From an uncultured Methanoregula sp. (lineage in GTDB: Archaea; Halobacteriota; Methanomicrobia; Methanomicrobiales; Methanospirillaceae): a DNA stretch of 64,000 nucleotides. Positions within the stretch are counted from its first letter, which is position 1; each line of letters opens with the position of its first letter. Of the stretch, positions 1-8,898 are shown piece after piece. The stretch covers positions 930,001 through 994,000 of the forward strand of contig NZ_OY763919.1 in NCBI RefSeq assembly GCF_963667735.1, read 5' to 3'. The notes beneath the pieces are model-generated. The model was not told where the DNA came from and ran no database searches. It saw only the letters and a program-made list of their open reading frames with translations. The position numbers and the translations under genes were made by a program.

Positions 1-578
1 TACCGGGCATTTGCCAGATGGGCAGCCGACCAAGTGGCAGGATCGGTGTACTCCCCCCAGACAATATACGCTTTATGGCGGTACTGCATGGCAATGTCCA
101 TTGCTGCTGCCTTATCATCCTCGATTATGACAATATCGTGATCGGATATCGTCAGGCTGTCCACAACGGATTTCGTGAGCTCGTCATGCCCGAATATAAC
201 CGTATGCCCGGAGAGGGTATGGGGTGTCCGCCGCGGTGGCGAGGGGGCAAGAAGTGTGGTCAGGAACGGGGCGAGGAGGAGCGGCACCACGATGAAGATC
301 ATGATCACACCCGAGATCATGATCTGGATTGCAAGCAGCATGGTGAAGTCGCTGGCAAATGGGAGGAGATCACCGTATCCGACGGTGGTCATCGATTCGA
401 CAACGAACATCAGGGCATTGACCCACGAGATCGATTTGTTCTCAAAAAGCGGATAGTATTCATGGAAAATGAAAGTGTACAGCCCGATAAGAAGGGCAAA
501 TGCAAGGAAGTAGATCGAGATCTGGATCCCCGGTGAGTTCCTCACCGCCCGCCAGACCCGTCCCCGTTTAGGCGGCAT
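1..578 (-). CDS. Potassium channel with RCK/TrkA-N domain, C-terminus cut by the window edge
   Basis: The 192 visible residues begin with a short basic tail. A membrane helix follows (about 20-38), then a pore loop with the K+ selectivity filter TVGYGD at 65-70, and a second helix (about 80-108). From about residue 120 a Rossmann-like regulatory (RCK/TrkA-N) domain starts with a strand ending in FGHDE. This two-helix plus RCK layout is that of MthK-type ligand-gated K+ channels; the ligand is not evident. The start at 578 overlaps the stop of the upstream gene (568-570), so the two are probably co-transcribed. The gene runs off the left edge, so later parts of the regulatory domain are not seen. 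Confidence 0.9.
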   Translation of the reverse strand, partial: MPPKRGRVWRAVRNSPGIQISIYFLAFALLIGLYTFIFHEYYPLFENKSISWVNALMFVVESMTTVGYGDLLPFASDFTMLLAIQIMISGVIMIFIVVPLLLAPFLTTLLAPSPPRRTPHTLSGHTVIFGHDELTKSVVDSLTISDHDIVIIEDDKAAAMDIAMQYRHKAYIVWGEYTDPATWSAAHLANAR

Positions 579-1398
579 GCGAACGTACCTCCATTTCATT
601 TCGGCAAATCCTGGTGTCCCCGCAAAGAGTCTCACCGATTCCCAACACGGAATACGGTGTAGCCGGATGACGCTTTGTATAATCGTCCAGCAGATCCCTG
701 ATTTCATCGGAAAAACCACACCCGCACTTCGGGCACACAGGTTCGTCTCTGCCGGGGCACAGGAGATCCGCATAGAGATCCGCTTCAGTGCGGGGGATCG
801 ATCCCAGCGGCTCAATCCATGGGATCGGACCGGAACTTTCGCTCTTCCGGAGAAGATTCTCTACCTGCCCCCGGAGAATATTTTCAAGGATCTTCGTTGC
901 CTGATCCTCAAGGGTCCGATCAGAAATTATTCTGGTGATTCCCTCTCTTTGTGCAATTCTTTCGATTGCTTCATGGCGAAGTATTTGGCAGCGGCCGCAG
1001 GGATCGCCGGAAGAGTTATCCCTCGCGGGTTCCTCTGGGGCCCGCGGAAACTCATCCCCCAGTGACCCGGTATGGCAGGGGATTCCCAGGGTATCTGCCA
1101 GTTCTTCTATTTGGGAGGACCCGTGGTAACCGGCAGGACAGCCGTTGATCACAATCGCAGAGATCCGGACATCCCGGCGCGGGGCCGTGAGCCTATGGAA
1201 AAAGAGCAGGAGCGCATGGCTGCGTTTGCTGCCGGACAGCACAACCGCGAGATGATCGTCCGGTCTTATCCACCGTCCGGTACGGATATCCCGTTTGATC
1301 CGGGATTCGATATCAACAGCCAGGTGTTCCCGGCAGAGATACCGTCCTGAATACTGCTGGAAGAGGACCGCTTCCCTCCCACATTTGCTGCACTGCAT
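568..1398 (-). CDS. TtuA/Ncs6-like tRNA-thiolation family protein with a degenerate PP-loop
   Basis: A 276-residue protein with an N-terminal zinc-knuckle pattern (C3, C6 and C22 followed by an H) and a PP-loop-type core. The family makes 2-thiouridine in tRNA using ATP, a PP-loop written SGGKDS, and Cys ligands for a cluster or zinc. Here the loop after the second strand reads SGSKRS (about 54-59), so the glycine and acidic positions are lost. A CGRC motif near residue 135 matches the family's central CxxC. A C-terminal CPKCGCG at about 220 and further cysteines near 259-265 look like the second zinc site. It could be a diverged sulfurtransferase, a non-ATP-using paralogue, or a regulatory form. 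It lies upstream of the K+ channel gene (overlap) and is divergent from RIO2. Confidence 0.6.
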   Translation of the reverse strand: MQCSKCGREAVLFQQYSGRYLCREHLAVDIESRIKRDIRTGRWIRPDDHLAVVLSGSKRSHALLLFFHRLTAPRRDVRISAIVINGCPAGYHGSSQIEELADTLGIPCHTGSLGDEFPRAPEEPARDNSSGDPCGRCQILRHEAIERIAQREGITRIISDRTLEDQATKILENILRGQVENLLRKSESSGPIPWIEPLGSIPRTEADLYADLLCPGRDEPVCPKCGCGFSDEIRDLLDDYTKRHPATPYSVLGIGETLCGDTRICRNEMEVRSHAA

Positions 1399-1511
1399 GC
1401 GTCGAACCAGATCTATTCTGGTTGATAAAAGATGTTTAAGGTTATGCTGCAGTGCAGACCTGCCCGCAAAGATGCGATTTTATATTCTGCAACATAACAA
1501 CTCTAACGGAT

Positions 1512-2369
1512 ATGGCAGTCTCAGCGGAACACATCCGCACACTCAATAAGTATGAAAAAACCATCCTCCTCGCTCTTGAGCGGGGGATGAAAAAGTACTC
1601 CTGGGTACCGCTCGAACACCTGAAAGCCGCAACCAAGCTCTCTGAATCGGAGATCAATTACCGGCTCTCGCGCCTCATAGAATGGGGGATGGTCCGGTTC
1701 AATCCCGTTCCCTACGACGGCTACGCTCTGGTCTTCGGGGGTTATGACACCCTTGCTCTTGCCTCGCTCTCAAAGAAAGGGACCATCTCGGCACTGGGTT
1801 CCCAGATCGGGGAAGGCAAGGAATCCGTTGTTTACGAGGCTCTCGGCCTTGGACCGGTAGCGATCAAGTTTCACCGGGTAGGCGGGCGCTCGTTCTCATC
1901 AGCCCGGCTCAACCGGGATTATATGCCCGAGGAGGGGCACTGCCCCTGGCTGATCGCCTCCAAAAAATCTGCAGAACGGGAGTACGAAGCCCTCACTGCC
2001 CTGCACCCGAAGGTCAGCGTACCTCTCCCCATAGAGAATAACCGGCATGCGGTTGTCATGTCGCTTATCACCGGCACCAGCCTCAACCGCTGCCGGCTCG
2101 AGTGTCCCGCCGAAGTGCTTGACGAGATCCTGAACAATGTCCAGAGCGCCTACGAGCTCGGGATCATTCACGCAGATCTGTCCGAGTATAATATCCTCAT
2201 CGAGGAGGGGAAATGCATCCTCATCGACTGGCCGCAGTGGACTGCGAGGGATCACCCGAACGCAGAAACAATCCTGCTCAGGGATATCGATAATATTCTC
2301 GCGTTTTTCAAGCGGAAATACCAGCTGGACTACGATCGCGAGGATGCACTGCGATGGGTGATCGGCTGA
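1512..2369 (+). CDS. rio2: RIO2 serine protein kinase
   Basis: The 285-residue protein has the RIO2 layout. An N-terminal winged-helix domain spans about 1-85. The kinase fold has a glycine loop IGEGKESVVY at 99-108, the ATP lysine in VAIKF (K119), the catalytic HADLSEYN at 220-227, and the metal-binding IDWPQ at 238-242. RIO2 acts in maturation of the small ribosomal subunit. The ATG at 1512 is preferred because MAVSAEHIRTLNKYEK aligns with the usual N-terminus; the 20 codons upstream of it look unlike protein. It overlaps the next gene by 16 bases, which implies translational coupling. Confidence 0.93.
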   Translation: MAVSAEHIRTLNKYEKTILLALERGMKKYSWVPLEHLKAATKLSESEINYRLSRLIEWGMVRFNPVPYDGYALVFGGYDTLALASLSKKGTISALGSQIGEGKESVVYEALGLGPVAIKFHRVGGRSFSSARLNRDYMPEEGHCPWLIASKKSAEREYEALTALHPKVSVPLPIENNRHAVVMSLITGTSLNRCRLECPAEVLDEILNNVQSAYELGIIHADLSEYNILIEEGKCILIDWPQWTARDHPNAETILLRDIDNILAFFKRKYQLDYDREDALRWVIG

Positions 2370-4318
2370 AGGTTTTCGGTATCGACATCATCAAAGGCTC
2401 TGTCCGGTCGCGGTCACGGCGGCCCATGTACGCCCTTGTCCGCATGACGGGCCAGACCATTGAGAGCGAATCCGAAGTCTCGATGTTCCGGCTCTTCCGC
2501 CTTCTCGCCGAGGAACGGCCGGACATCCTTGCCGTTGACAGTATCCAGGAGATCGCTGTTGACCAGCACGAACTCTTCTTCTTTTTACAGGCGCTTCCCC
2601 CGCAGACACGCTTTGTGCAGGTAACCGGGGGAGAGCGCAAGGAGACCCTTGGAAAAGTTGCCGCCCGCTTCAATATCAGTTTCAACCGGTTCGATCCCTT
2701 TGCCGAGGCACGGACCACCGCGCAGGTTGCCTCTCTCGGGGCAGGAGCGGAAGTAATCGCGTTTGAGAACGAGAGCGAAATAGTTGCAAGTCGCCACCGC
2801 TCTCCCGGGAAAGGCGGGTGGAGCCAGAACCGGTACGTCCGGAAAATGCACGGGGCTGTGCAGTTGAAAGGACGGGAGATTGAGATGGCGCTTGTTGCTG
2901 CAGGGTTGCGCTACGAGAAGAAGGAGACCCGGGCATTCGGGGGGTGCAGCCGCGTGGCATTCCGGGTCTTTGCCAAACGCGACCAGGTACCGGTTCCCAA
3001 CTACCGGGGAGCGGATGTGCAGGTCAGGATCAGCGGGAAGCGCCTGGAGCGCATACGGTTCCGGCCGCTGTCAGGAAAACCCCGGTATCTTATCGTGGGA
3101 ATTGATCCTGGCACGACCACGGCCACAGCCGCCCTCGATCTGGACGGCAACCTTCTCCACCTGGCAAGTTCCCGGCAGATGACCATGTCCGATGTGATAG
3201 AATCGCTCTACAAGGTGGGAAAGCCGCTCATCATCGCATCCGATGTGCAGGAGATGCCATTCACGGTCGAGAAGATCCGCCGGTCATTCTCGGCGGTTGC
3301 ATATACGCCAAAGCAGGATGTGAGCGTTGAGACGAAAATCGAGCTCACCGCCCCGTTCTCCTATGCCAACGATCATGAGCGGGATGCGCTCTCAGCAGCA
3401 CTCGATGCCTACCGTCAGTACCGGCACAAGTTTCAGAATCTCCTAAAGAGGATCCCCCCCGGTCATGATCTGGACGAGGTGCGGGCCCGCGTGATCCGCG
3501 GCCAGTCGCTCGAACAGGTTATCGGCGACATGAAGATGCCGATGCCTATTGAAAAAACAGCGCCCCCGGCGGTCCAGCCTGATGCGAAACATGATGAGCG
3601 GGTCCGTATGCTGGACGGGATGGTGAAACGTCTCCGGACATATGTTGCCGAGCTTCAGGAAGAGCTCAAGAGCCGGGATTATGAGATCCAGCGGCTTCAG
3701 GGGCGTATCCGGAAGGCCCATTCTTCCCGGGACGCGGAGCTGGCAAAGGATACAGAAATAGTAAAAAAGGATGCTGTCATCCAGAGCCTCAAAAAAAGGC
3801 TGCACAAGGAAGAGCGGCGCAACTACAATCTCGTAAAGCGACTCGCACGGATCAAGAAATTCGCGGAACTCTCCATGGACGGGGAGGTTCTGCCGGTCAA
3901 AGTGATGGATGCCCTGACAAAAGAGGGCCTGAGAAAACTCCTCGATGATGTCGGGATCGATGAGGGAGATATCATCTTTGTATCCAGAACAGATGGTTGG
4001 GGGCGGAGTATTGTCAAAGAACTCATGGAGATGCGTATCAGAGCGGTTATTGTCAGCGATAAGGTTCTCCAGGAGGGAGATTCGCAGTTGATTCCATCAT
4101 TCAGGGAGGCCAGGCTCTCCCTCCTTTCAGAGAAGGAGACCTTCACCCAGGTGCGCGGAAAACAGGGACTCTGCGGGAAGGAAGCGTTTGATGCAGCTCT
4201 TCTCCGCTGGCAGGATAATCAGGATAAGCACGAGCGGGAGAAGAAGACCGAGATGATCGAGCACATATTCAAGGAGTATAAGAGCGAACGAGGTAAGGAG
4301 GTGCGCAAGGGTGGATGA
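2354..4318 (+). CDS. DUF460 family protein with RNase H-like domain and coiled coil
   Basis: A 654-residue archaeal DUF460 protein. The N-terminal half has segments of RNase H/RuvC-like type. One begins FGIDIIKGS and holds ILAVDSIQEI; a second begins YLIVGIDPGTTTATAALDLDGN (about 248-270) and has the acidic strand ends expected of that fold. A charged coiled coil rich in E, K and R follows (about 410-510). The C-terminal domain, about 515-654, starts at VLPVKVMDALTKEGL. The nuclease-like fold suggests a role with nucleic acid, but the substrate is unknown. It overlaps RIO2 upstream and ThiL downstream (8 bases), so the three appear to form one transcription unit. Confidence 0.8.
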   Translation: MGDRLKVFGIDIIKGSVRSRSRRPMYALVRMTGQTIESESEVSMFRLFRLLAEERPDILAVDSIQEIAVDQHELFFFLQALPPQTRFVQVTGGERKETLGKVAARFNISFNRFDPFAEARTTAQVASLGAGAEVIAFENESEIVASRHRSPGKGGWSQNRYVRKMHGAVQLKGREIEMALVAAGLRYEKKETRAFGGCSRVAFRVFAKRDQVPVPNYRGADVQVRISGKRLERIRFRPLSGKPRYLIVGIDPGTTTATAALDLDGNLLHLASSRQMTMSDVIESLYKVGKPLIIASDVQEMPFTVEKIRRSFSAVAYTPKQDVSVETKIELTAPFSYANDHERDALSAALDAYRQYRHKFQNLLKRIPPGHDLDEVRARVIRGQSLEQVIGDMKMPMPIEKTAPPAVQPDAKHDERVRMLDGMVKRLRTYVAELQEELKSRDYEIQRLQGRIRKAHSSRDAELAKDTEIVKKDAVIQSLKKRLHKEERRNYNLVKRLARIKKFAELSMDGEVLPVKVMDALTKEGLRKLLDDVGIDEGDIIFVSRTDGWGRSIVKELMEMRIRAVIVSDKVLQEGDSQLIPSFREARLSLLSEKETFTQVRGKQGLCGKEAFDAALLRWQDNQDKHEREKKTEMIEHIFKEYKSERGKEVRKGG

Positions 4319-5174
4319 CAGGGAACTGCTGAAAGTAGTTATGGGAATTGTCGGGAAGGAGAAATGCCTTGATGATTGTGCCGAATTCTCCTGCAGCGGG
4401 CAGGTGATGGTGGCAACAACCGACATGCTCCACCGCACAACCGACTTCGTCCCGGGGATGACCGACTGGCAGGCCGGGTGGATGAGCGCTGCGGTTACCC
4501 TATCCGATATTGCCAGCATGGGAGCCGCCCCGAAATACCTGCTCATTGCAGTCGGACTTGATGACTGGAAGAGCCTTGCCGGCGTGATGCAGGGAGCAAA
4601 GGATTGCTGCACGAAGTACGGGGCGGAGATCATCGGCGGTGACATTGATCGCCACGGGGAGCTGACGGTCGTGACGACCGGTCTCGGGCTGGTTGACCGG
4701 AGGGATATTGCCCGGAGGACCGGCGCATGGCCGGGGGATCTTATCTGTATCACCGGGACGCCCGGACAGGCACAGGCCTGGCTGGACGGGTACCACCAGT
4801 TCGAAAAGGCACTCTTCGAGCCGCAGCCCCGGGTTGCGGAAGGACAACTCCTGGGAAAGGCAGGGGTAAGCGCGATGATGGACGACAGCGACGGGATTGC
4901 ACTCTCGCTCTATGATCTGATGAGCGTGAATGACTGCGGGTTTGCCCTTGACTTTGCAAAACTTTCCCTTCCGGCAGGCATTCCCGAGGCGCAGGCCCGC
5001 GAACTCGCCCTGTATGGCGGCGGGGATTACGAACTGATCTTCACGATAGCACCCGATCGGTTCCCGGTTGCCGGAGTGGATGCCACAATTATTGGTACGG
5101 TTGTATCAGAGAAGGCGGTCACAATCGATGGCCAGCCCGTGCAGAAGCGGGGATACCAGCACCGGTGGGAATAG
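4311..5174 (+). CDS. thiL: Thiamine-monophosphate kinase
   Basis: A 287-residue ThiL, which phosphorylates thiamine monophosphate to thiamine diphosphate with ATP. Visible family features are the N-terminal metal/ATP segment DDCAEF, followed by TTDMLHRTTDF. Next come the helix WMSAAVTLSDIASMGA, the strand IIGGDI, the domain link GLGLVDRRDIARRTGAWPGD, and the C-terminal DDSDGIALSL and YGGGDYEL motifs. The start is GTG at 4311, within the end of the DUF460 gene. ThiL belongs to the PurM/HypE/SelD superfamily, but the spacing and motifs favour ThiL. Confidence 0.93.
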   Translation: MDDRELLKVVMGIVGKEKCLDDCAEFSCSGQVMVATTDMLHRTTDFVPGMTDWQAGWMSAAVTLSDIASMGAAPKYLLIAVGLDDWKSLAGVMQGAKDCCTKYGAEIIGGDIDRHGELTVVTTGLGLVDRRDIARRTGAWPGDLICITGTPGQAQAWLDGYHQFEKALFEPQPRVAEGQLLGKAGVSAMMDDSDGIALSLYDLMSVNDCGFALDFAKLSLPAGIPEAQARELALYGGGDYELIFTIAPDRFPVAGVDATIIGTVVSEKAVTIDGQPVQKRGYQHRWE

Positions 5175-5253
5175 CCCGGCCGCACCGGATCGTGTGCCCT
5201 TTTAATAGGAAAAACACGAGATGTAATTATTCAGGGTTTATCGGAGGGTACCT

Positions 5254-5670
5254 GTGGAGTCACTGGAGAACCGGCTGGGGCGGCTGTCCCCGGAACAACG
5301 GCGTGAAGTTGAGGATTTTGTGGATTTTTTACTCAGCCGCACTGCACCCCAGCCTGCAGCTTTGCAGGTCTCACCGCCGGTTCCTCCGGTCCTGACCGCC
5401 GCGCCACCGCTCCTGGCAGTCCAGGAGCCCCCTTCTGCCCATGAACCGGCAGCGCCAGCGCTCCCGTCAGACACCATCGAGCCGCCGGAACCGGTCATCA
5501 CCGAGATCACCGCAGGCGGGGATGACTGGGTCACCCGCGATTATATGGACTACGGGAAATTTGAAGAAGAGGCTTCACCGGCAACCGAAGCGATAAAAAA
5601 AGTCAAACAGAAGATAATAATCAAACAGGAACAGGAAAAACCCCGCCAGATTCTGGACTGGATCGATTGA
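5254..5670 (+). CDS. Small protein with DUF2281-like N-terminus and Pro/Ala-rich linker
   Basis: A 138-residue protein from a GTG start preceded by GGAGGG at 5244-5249. Residues 1-30 (LENRLGRLSPEQRREVEDFVDFLLS) resemble the DUF2281 helix found in small antitoxin-like proteins. A disordered Pro/Ala/Val-rich stretch follows (about 32-85). A more ordered tail has GDDWVTRDYMDYGKFEEEA and ends ILDWID. No toxin-like gene lies next to it, so an antitoxin role is not supported. The function is unknown. It sits 79 bases after thiL on the same strand. Confidence 0.6.
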   Translation: MESLENRLGRLSPEQRREVEDFVDFLLSRTAPQPAALQVSPPVPPVLTAAPPLLAVQEPPSAHEPAAPALPSDTIEPPEPVITEITAGGDDWVTRDYMDYGKFEEEASPATEAIKKVKQKIIIKQEQEKPRQILDWID

Positions 5671-5782
5671 AGATTCATTCGGTCACCATTTTATCATCTC
5701 TTTTTCCCGGTTTGGTATATAGAACGAAGTGCCCGTATAGCGAAAACCCCTGTATAGCCCACCTCTTTTCACGGGGGAACTT

Positions 5783-5958
5783 CCCTTCAATCCTGACGGA
5801 ACCTTCGGTCACGAAAGAAGTTTTTCAAAATGAGAATGGACTCGACGGGATTTGAACCCGTCATTTCGCGAGGGCGCTGCCCTTCGATCCTGACGTGACC
5901 TGCGGTCACGGAATTACATTGACAGAATAAGAATGGACTCGACGGGATTTGAACCCGT
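5783..5958. repeat. 97-bp tandem duplication carrying the 3' part of tRNA-Ala
   Basis: Positions 5783-5861 and 5880-5958 are two copies of one segment offset by exactly 97 bases. The last 29 bases (5833-5861 and 5930-5958) are identical. They encode the T arm and 3' acceptor strand of tRNA-Ala(UGC) on the minus strand. The flank beginning cccttc.atcctgac is clearly related but has diverged. The second copy's flank holds a perfect hairpin, cgtgacc-tgc-ggtcacg (about 5893-5909), just past the 3' end of the true tRNA. Confidence 0.9.
5837..5861 (-). pseudogene. tRNA-Ala 3' fragment (T arm and acceptor 3' strand only)
   Basis: Twenty-five bases identical to the 3' end of the tRNA-Ala(UGC) gene at 5934-6005, including discriminator A. 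No D arm, anticodon arm or 5' acceptor strand is found on the upstream side, so no tRNA can fold from it. It lies downstream of the intact gene, the position where a tRNA-targeting integrase leaves a second attachment site, or where a slipped duplication would place it. Confidence 0.85.
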
Positions 5959-6005
5959 GGCCTTCACGTTGCAAACGTGACGATCTACCCCTGATCTACG
6001 AGCCC
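5934..6005 (-). tRNA. tRNA-Ala (anticodon UGC)
   Basis: The 72-nt gene folds as a cloverleaf on the minus strand. The acceptor GGGCTCG pairs with CGAGTCC with one G-U pair, and A is the discriminator. The D arm follows from TAGATCAGGGGTAGATC. The anticodon stem TCACG/CGTGA encloses the loop TTTGCAA, giving anticodon TGC. The T arm is ACGGGTTCAAATCCCGT. No CCA is encoded and no intron is seen. The G-U pair at position 3:70 is the identity element for alanine. Confidence 0.97.
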
Positions 6006-6175
6006 TTGTCGCTTGGACTTGCGGCATACTATTTTTCTGCGGATTCCTTATAGTTGTTACTGATCACGCTGGGATTCCGGGCATTTCCCACCGGTTTTGA
6101 CTTCCCGGCTTTTCTGGTCATGCCCGGAAAATTTCCCGGCAGGCAAACAACCATAACTCTTTTTAAAAACAGGCA

Positions 6176-6247
6176 TGGACCCGGCGGGATTTGAACCCGC
6201 GGCCTCTACGTTGCGAACGTAGCGATCTACCCCTGATCTACGAGCCC
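6176..6247 (-). tRNA. tRNA-Ala (anticodon CGC)
   Basis: The 72-nt gene is almost identical in its 5' half to the tRNA-Ala(UGC) gene 170 bases away. Acceptor GGGCTCG pairs with CGGGTCC and keeps the 3:70 G-U pair; A is the discriminator. The anticodon stem is CTACG/CGTAG with loop TTCGCAA, giving CGC. The T arm is GCGGGTTCAAATCCCGC. CCA is not encoded. The two alanine isoacceptors probably arose by duplication. Confidence 0.97.
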
Positions 6248-6332
6248 GCGTGCGATGTGGATTATAAGTTTTGAATCTGAGGAATATAGTTGTTGGTATC
6301 CCCGGGATACCGCAAGCGAAAAATGGAGAGGA

Positions 6333-7514
6333 TCATTCCTTCTTTTCTTTCAATTTATGAGTGTATATCGTGGCAAAGGCCCCGATAGCAGCAGAGACCG
6401 ATCCGAGCGCAGCGGCAAGAACTACCGGGTTCGTTATCGGATCGCTCGACGCGCCTGCTGTTGTAGTTGTGGCAACAGGAGTTGTCGTAGGCTGGAGTGT
6501 GGTGACTGCTGATGAGCTCTTCTCCTGGAGGGGAAGGGAACCAAACGAGGTAACCTGTTGCCCGCTTACCACGTATGCGCTGCCGTCATAATCATACCGC
6601 CCATCCATCGTCATTTTGACGGCATGGTACCCGGGTGCAAGTCCGCTCAGATCGAGTGGCGTTACACCCTTGTAGATCCCATCGACAAAGACCTGTGCCC
6701 CGAGAGGATTCGACTGTACCGTGATATTCCCGGTTGAGGGTGCTGGCGTTCCAACCGATGTTGAGGTGACGTTGGTTGTTGCTGCTGCGGATGTCGTTAC
6801 GGTTGTCGTAAAAGCGGTTGTAGCCGAAGTAGCAGGAGTTGTGCTGGCGGGGGACAGAAGCGATGCGATGAGCCGGGCCGTGATCTTATCGGTATCCAGC
6901 CCGGAGACAGAGGAGGCAGGGCTTTTCATCGTCCATTCAGCCACATAGCCATTGCCATATTTACGATAGGCAAGTGCAGGTTCGCCATTTGTATATTTCA
7001 GGAGCGGAATGGTGCCGGCCTTGGATATGGCGGACACGCGCTCCGTTGCCGGTGAGGTGGTGTTGAACCGTGTTCCCATACCGGAAAAGACGGCCTGCGA
7101 GGCCGCATCGTTCGGGGTGGAGAGTTCAAGAGCCTCCCCCAGGGGGGCAGTGCCATTGGTGACCAGCGGCAGGCTGTCGCTGAACTTTTCCGTTGACGGG
7201 GGATAAATCACCAGTATCCGGCCATCCCATACGGCCTGCTCTATCCGTGATGCCGTGGCACTGGAAAAACCGCTGTCCCCGCCGATAACAATTACCCTGA
7301 CATCAGGGGCGGTGAAATTCGCAACAACCTGATTGAAGAGTTCACCGGACTGAGCCGGCACGGAATACGTGACACAGTACTGCTCCCCGTAGGGCGAAGC
7401 ACCGGTTGTCGAAACACCATACACTGCCACGGAACCTGCCACAAGCGGCACTCCCAAAACGAGGAATGCAAGCAGGAGCAGGAATATCGAGTAAAAACGT
7501 CTTCTCCCTGCCAT
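6333..7514 (-). CDS. Secreted, membrane-anchored PEGA-domain surface protein
   Basis: A 393-residue protein. It has an N-terminal signal helix (FYSIFLLLLAFLVLGVPLVAG) and an extracellular domain of about 200 residues with mixed strands and helices. A Thr/Ser/Ala-rich stalk follows. A PEGA domain comes next (ITVQSNPLGAQVFVDGIYKGVTPLDLSGLAPGYHAV). A second Thr-rich linker and a C-terminal helix (ITNPVVLAAALGSVSAAIGAFATIY) with a basic tail close the protein. PEGA domains occur on archaeal surface proteins; the ligand is unknown. The ATG at 7514 is chosen because AGGAGAT precedes it by a proper distance; 11 further codons upstream lack such a site. Confidence 0.85.
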   Translation of the reverse strand: MAGRRRFYSIFLLLLAFLVLGVPLVAGSVAVYGVSTTGASPYGEQYCVTYSVPAQSGELFNQVVANFTAPDVRVIVIGGDSGFSSATASRIEQAVWDGRILVIYPPSTEKFSDSLPLVTNGTAPLGEALELSTPNDAASQAVFSGMGTRFNTTSPATERVSAISKAGTIPLLKYTNGEPALAYRKYGNGYVAEWTMKSPASSVSGLDTDKITARLIASLLSPASTTPATSATTAFTTTVTTSAAATTNVTSTSVGTPAPSTGNITVQSNPLGAQVFVDGIYKGVTPLDLSGLAPGYHAVKMTMDGRYDYDGSAYVVSGQQVTSFGSLPLQEKSSSAVTTLQPTTTPVATTTTAGASSDPITNPVVLAAALGSVSAAIGAFATIYTHKLKEKKE

Positions 7515-7579
7515 AGTTGATCTCCTAATTCGGCTGCGCACGATCAAAAAGATTTCTTTTCAATCCGCAAGAAAAAAAA

Positions 7580-8584
7580 TCAGAGAATAATTTCAATATC
7601 CAGCTTTTCTGCCAGTTCCTTGTACCGGTTCCGTATGGTTACTTCCGTAACACCGGCCACTTCCGCAACTTCGCGCTGGGTGCGGCGCTCTCCGCCAAGG
7701 ATGGAGGAGATGTAAATTGCTGCAGCTGCCACACCGGTGGGACCGCGGCCGCTCGTCAGTTCCCTCTCCCCGGCCTGCCTGAGAATCTCAACAGCCCTGC
7801 TCTGGACTTCGCCCTTGAGGGTGAGACCCGAGCAGAAACGCGGGACATAGTCGATGGGGGACGTCGGGAGGAGCTTCAAACCCAGTTCACGGGAGATAAA
7901 CCGATAGGTTCTGCCGATCTCTTTTCTTGAGACACGGGACACTTCCGCGATCTCATCCAGGGTACGGGGCACGCTGCACTGCCGGCATGCGGCATAGAGC
8001 GCAGCAGCGGCTACCCCTTCAATACTCCGGCCGCGGATGAGGTTCTTGTCCACGGCATCACGGTAAACAACGGCTGCGGTCTCACGGACGTTCCTCGGGA
8101 GACCCAGTGCCGAGGCCATACGGTCCAGTTCCGATAGCGCGAATGCGAGGTTGCGCTCGGTTGCATTGCTGACGCGGATCCGGCGCTGCCACTTGCGGAG
8201 CCGGTAGAGCTGGGCGCGGTTCTTGGAGGAGATTGCCCTGCCGTAAGAATCCCGGTTTCTCCAGTCGATCATGGTCGAGAGACCCTTGTCATGGATCGTG
8301 AAGGTCATCGGGGCGCCGACTCTTGACCGCTTCATCCGCTGATCGTGGTCGAAAGCACGCCACTCCGGACCCCGGTCAATGAAGTCGTCATCGATGACAA
8401 GACCGCAGCTCTGGCAGACCAGTTCTGCCCGCTCATAGTCGTGCACAAGCTGCCTGCCCCCACATTCGGGACAGATGGTTTCGGTATGGTTTTCAGCTTT
8501 TTTCTCCTGTTCCTTCTGTTTAGTACGCGATTTGAGCGCTTCGCGCTCGGACTGGAGAACTTTTAATTTTTCAATTTCCTGCAT
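7580..8584 (-). CDS. tfb: Transcription initiation factor IIB (TFB)
   Basis: The 334-residue TFB recruits RNA polymerase to TBP-bound promoters. The N-terminal zinc ribbon is CPECGG...CQSCG (about 38-59). It is followed by the B-reader/linker region ([24 protein letters not shown]) and two cyclin-like repeats, each with the [15 protein letters not shown] signature. The second repeat ends in the recognition helix near [12 protein letters not shown], which contacts the BRE. The ATG at 8584 has AGGTGA six bases upstream; the ATG two codons earlier sits too close to it. It lies 67 bases downstream of gar1, a pairing common in archaea. Confidence 0.97.
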   Translation of the reverse strand: MQEIEKLKVLQSEREALKSRTKQKEQEKKAENHTETICPECGGRQLVHDYERAELVCQSCGLVIDDDFIDRGPEWRAFDHDQRMKRSRVGAPMTFTIHDKGLSTMIDWRNRDSYGRAISSKNRAQLYRLRKWQRRIRVSNATERNLAFALSELDRMASALGLPRNVRETAAVVYRDAVDKNLIRGRSIEGVAAAALYAACRQCSVPRTLDEIAEVSRVSRKEIGRTYRFISRELGLKLLPTSPIDYVPRFCSGLTLKGEVQSRAVEILRQAGERELTSGRGPTGVAAAAIYISSILGGERRTQREVAEVAGVTEVTIRNRYKELAEKLDIEIIL

Positions 8585-8651
8585 CCACATTCACCTGATT
8601 ATTTCTTTTCTTGCCGTTTTTTGTATGGAACCCGGTATCCCGCAGGTTCCA

Positions 8652-8876
8652 TCACTTTGCGAAGAGTTTTTCATTGGGCTGGACGGTGCATTTTTCCCGG
8701 CAGAGCACTGCGGCATAGGGGGCTTTCACATTGCCAAAGAGATCCTGGATTTTTCCCACCGGTTTCATCCGGCGGTCCGTTACTTCGCTGTACAATGCGG
8801 GAAGCTGGGCGGCATCGCACTGGATAATGAGCATCCGGTCGCCAATTGTGCTCATTGACCGGCCAATAACTTTCAC
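8652..8876 (-). CDS. gar1: H/ACA ribonucleoprotein subunit Gar1
   Basis: A 74-residue Gar1-like protein starting at GTG 8876 with GAGG upstream. Gar1 is the small beta-barrel subunit that helps Cbf5 release and turn over product in H/ACA RNA-guided pseudouridylation. The diagnostic segment is RRMKPVGKIQDLFGNVKAPYAAV, matching the family pattern of lysine, GK, FGPV and a following PY. No Gly/Arg tails are present, as is usual in archaea. It is the first gene of the gar1-tfb pair. Confidence 0.85.
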   Translation of the reverse strand: MKVIGRSMSTIGDRMLIIQCDAAQLPALYSEVTDRRMKPVGKIQDLFGNVKAPYAAVLCREKCTVQPNEKLFAK

Positions 8877-8898
8877 AACAACCTCGGGGATATGATGG

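Noticed and set aside
18-536. 172-codon frame on the plus strand at the left edge
   Set aside because: It is antisense to the K+ channel gene, whose selectivity filter is clear.
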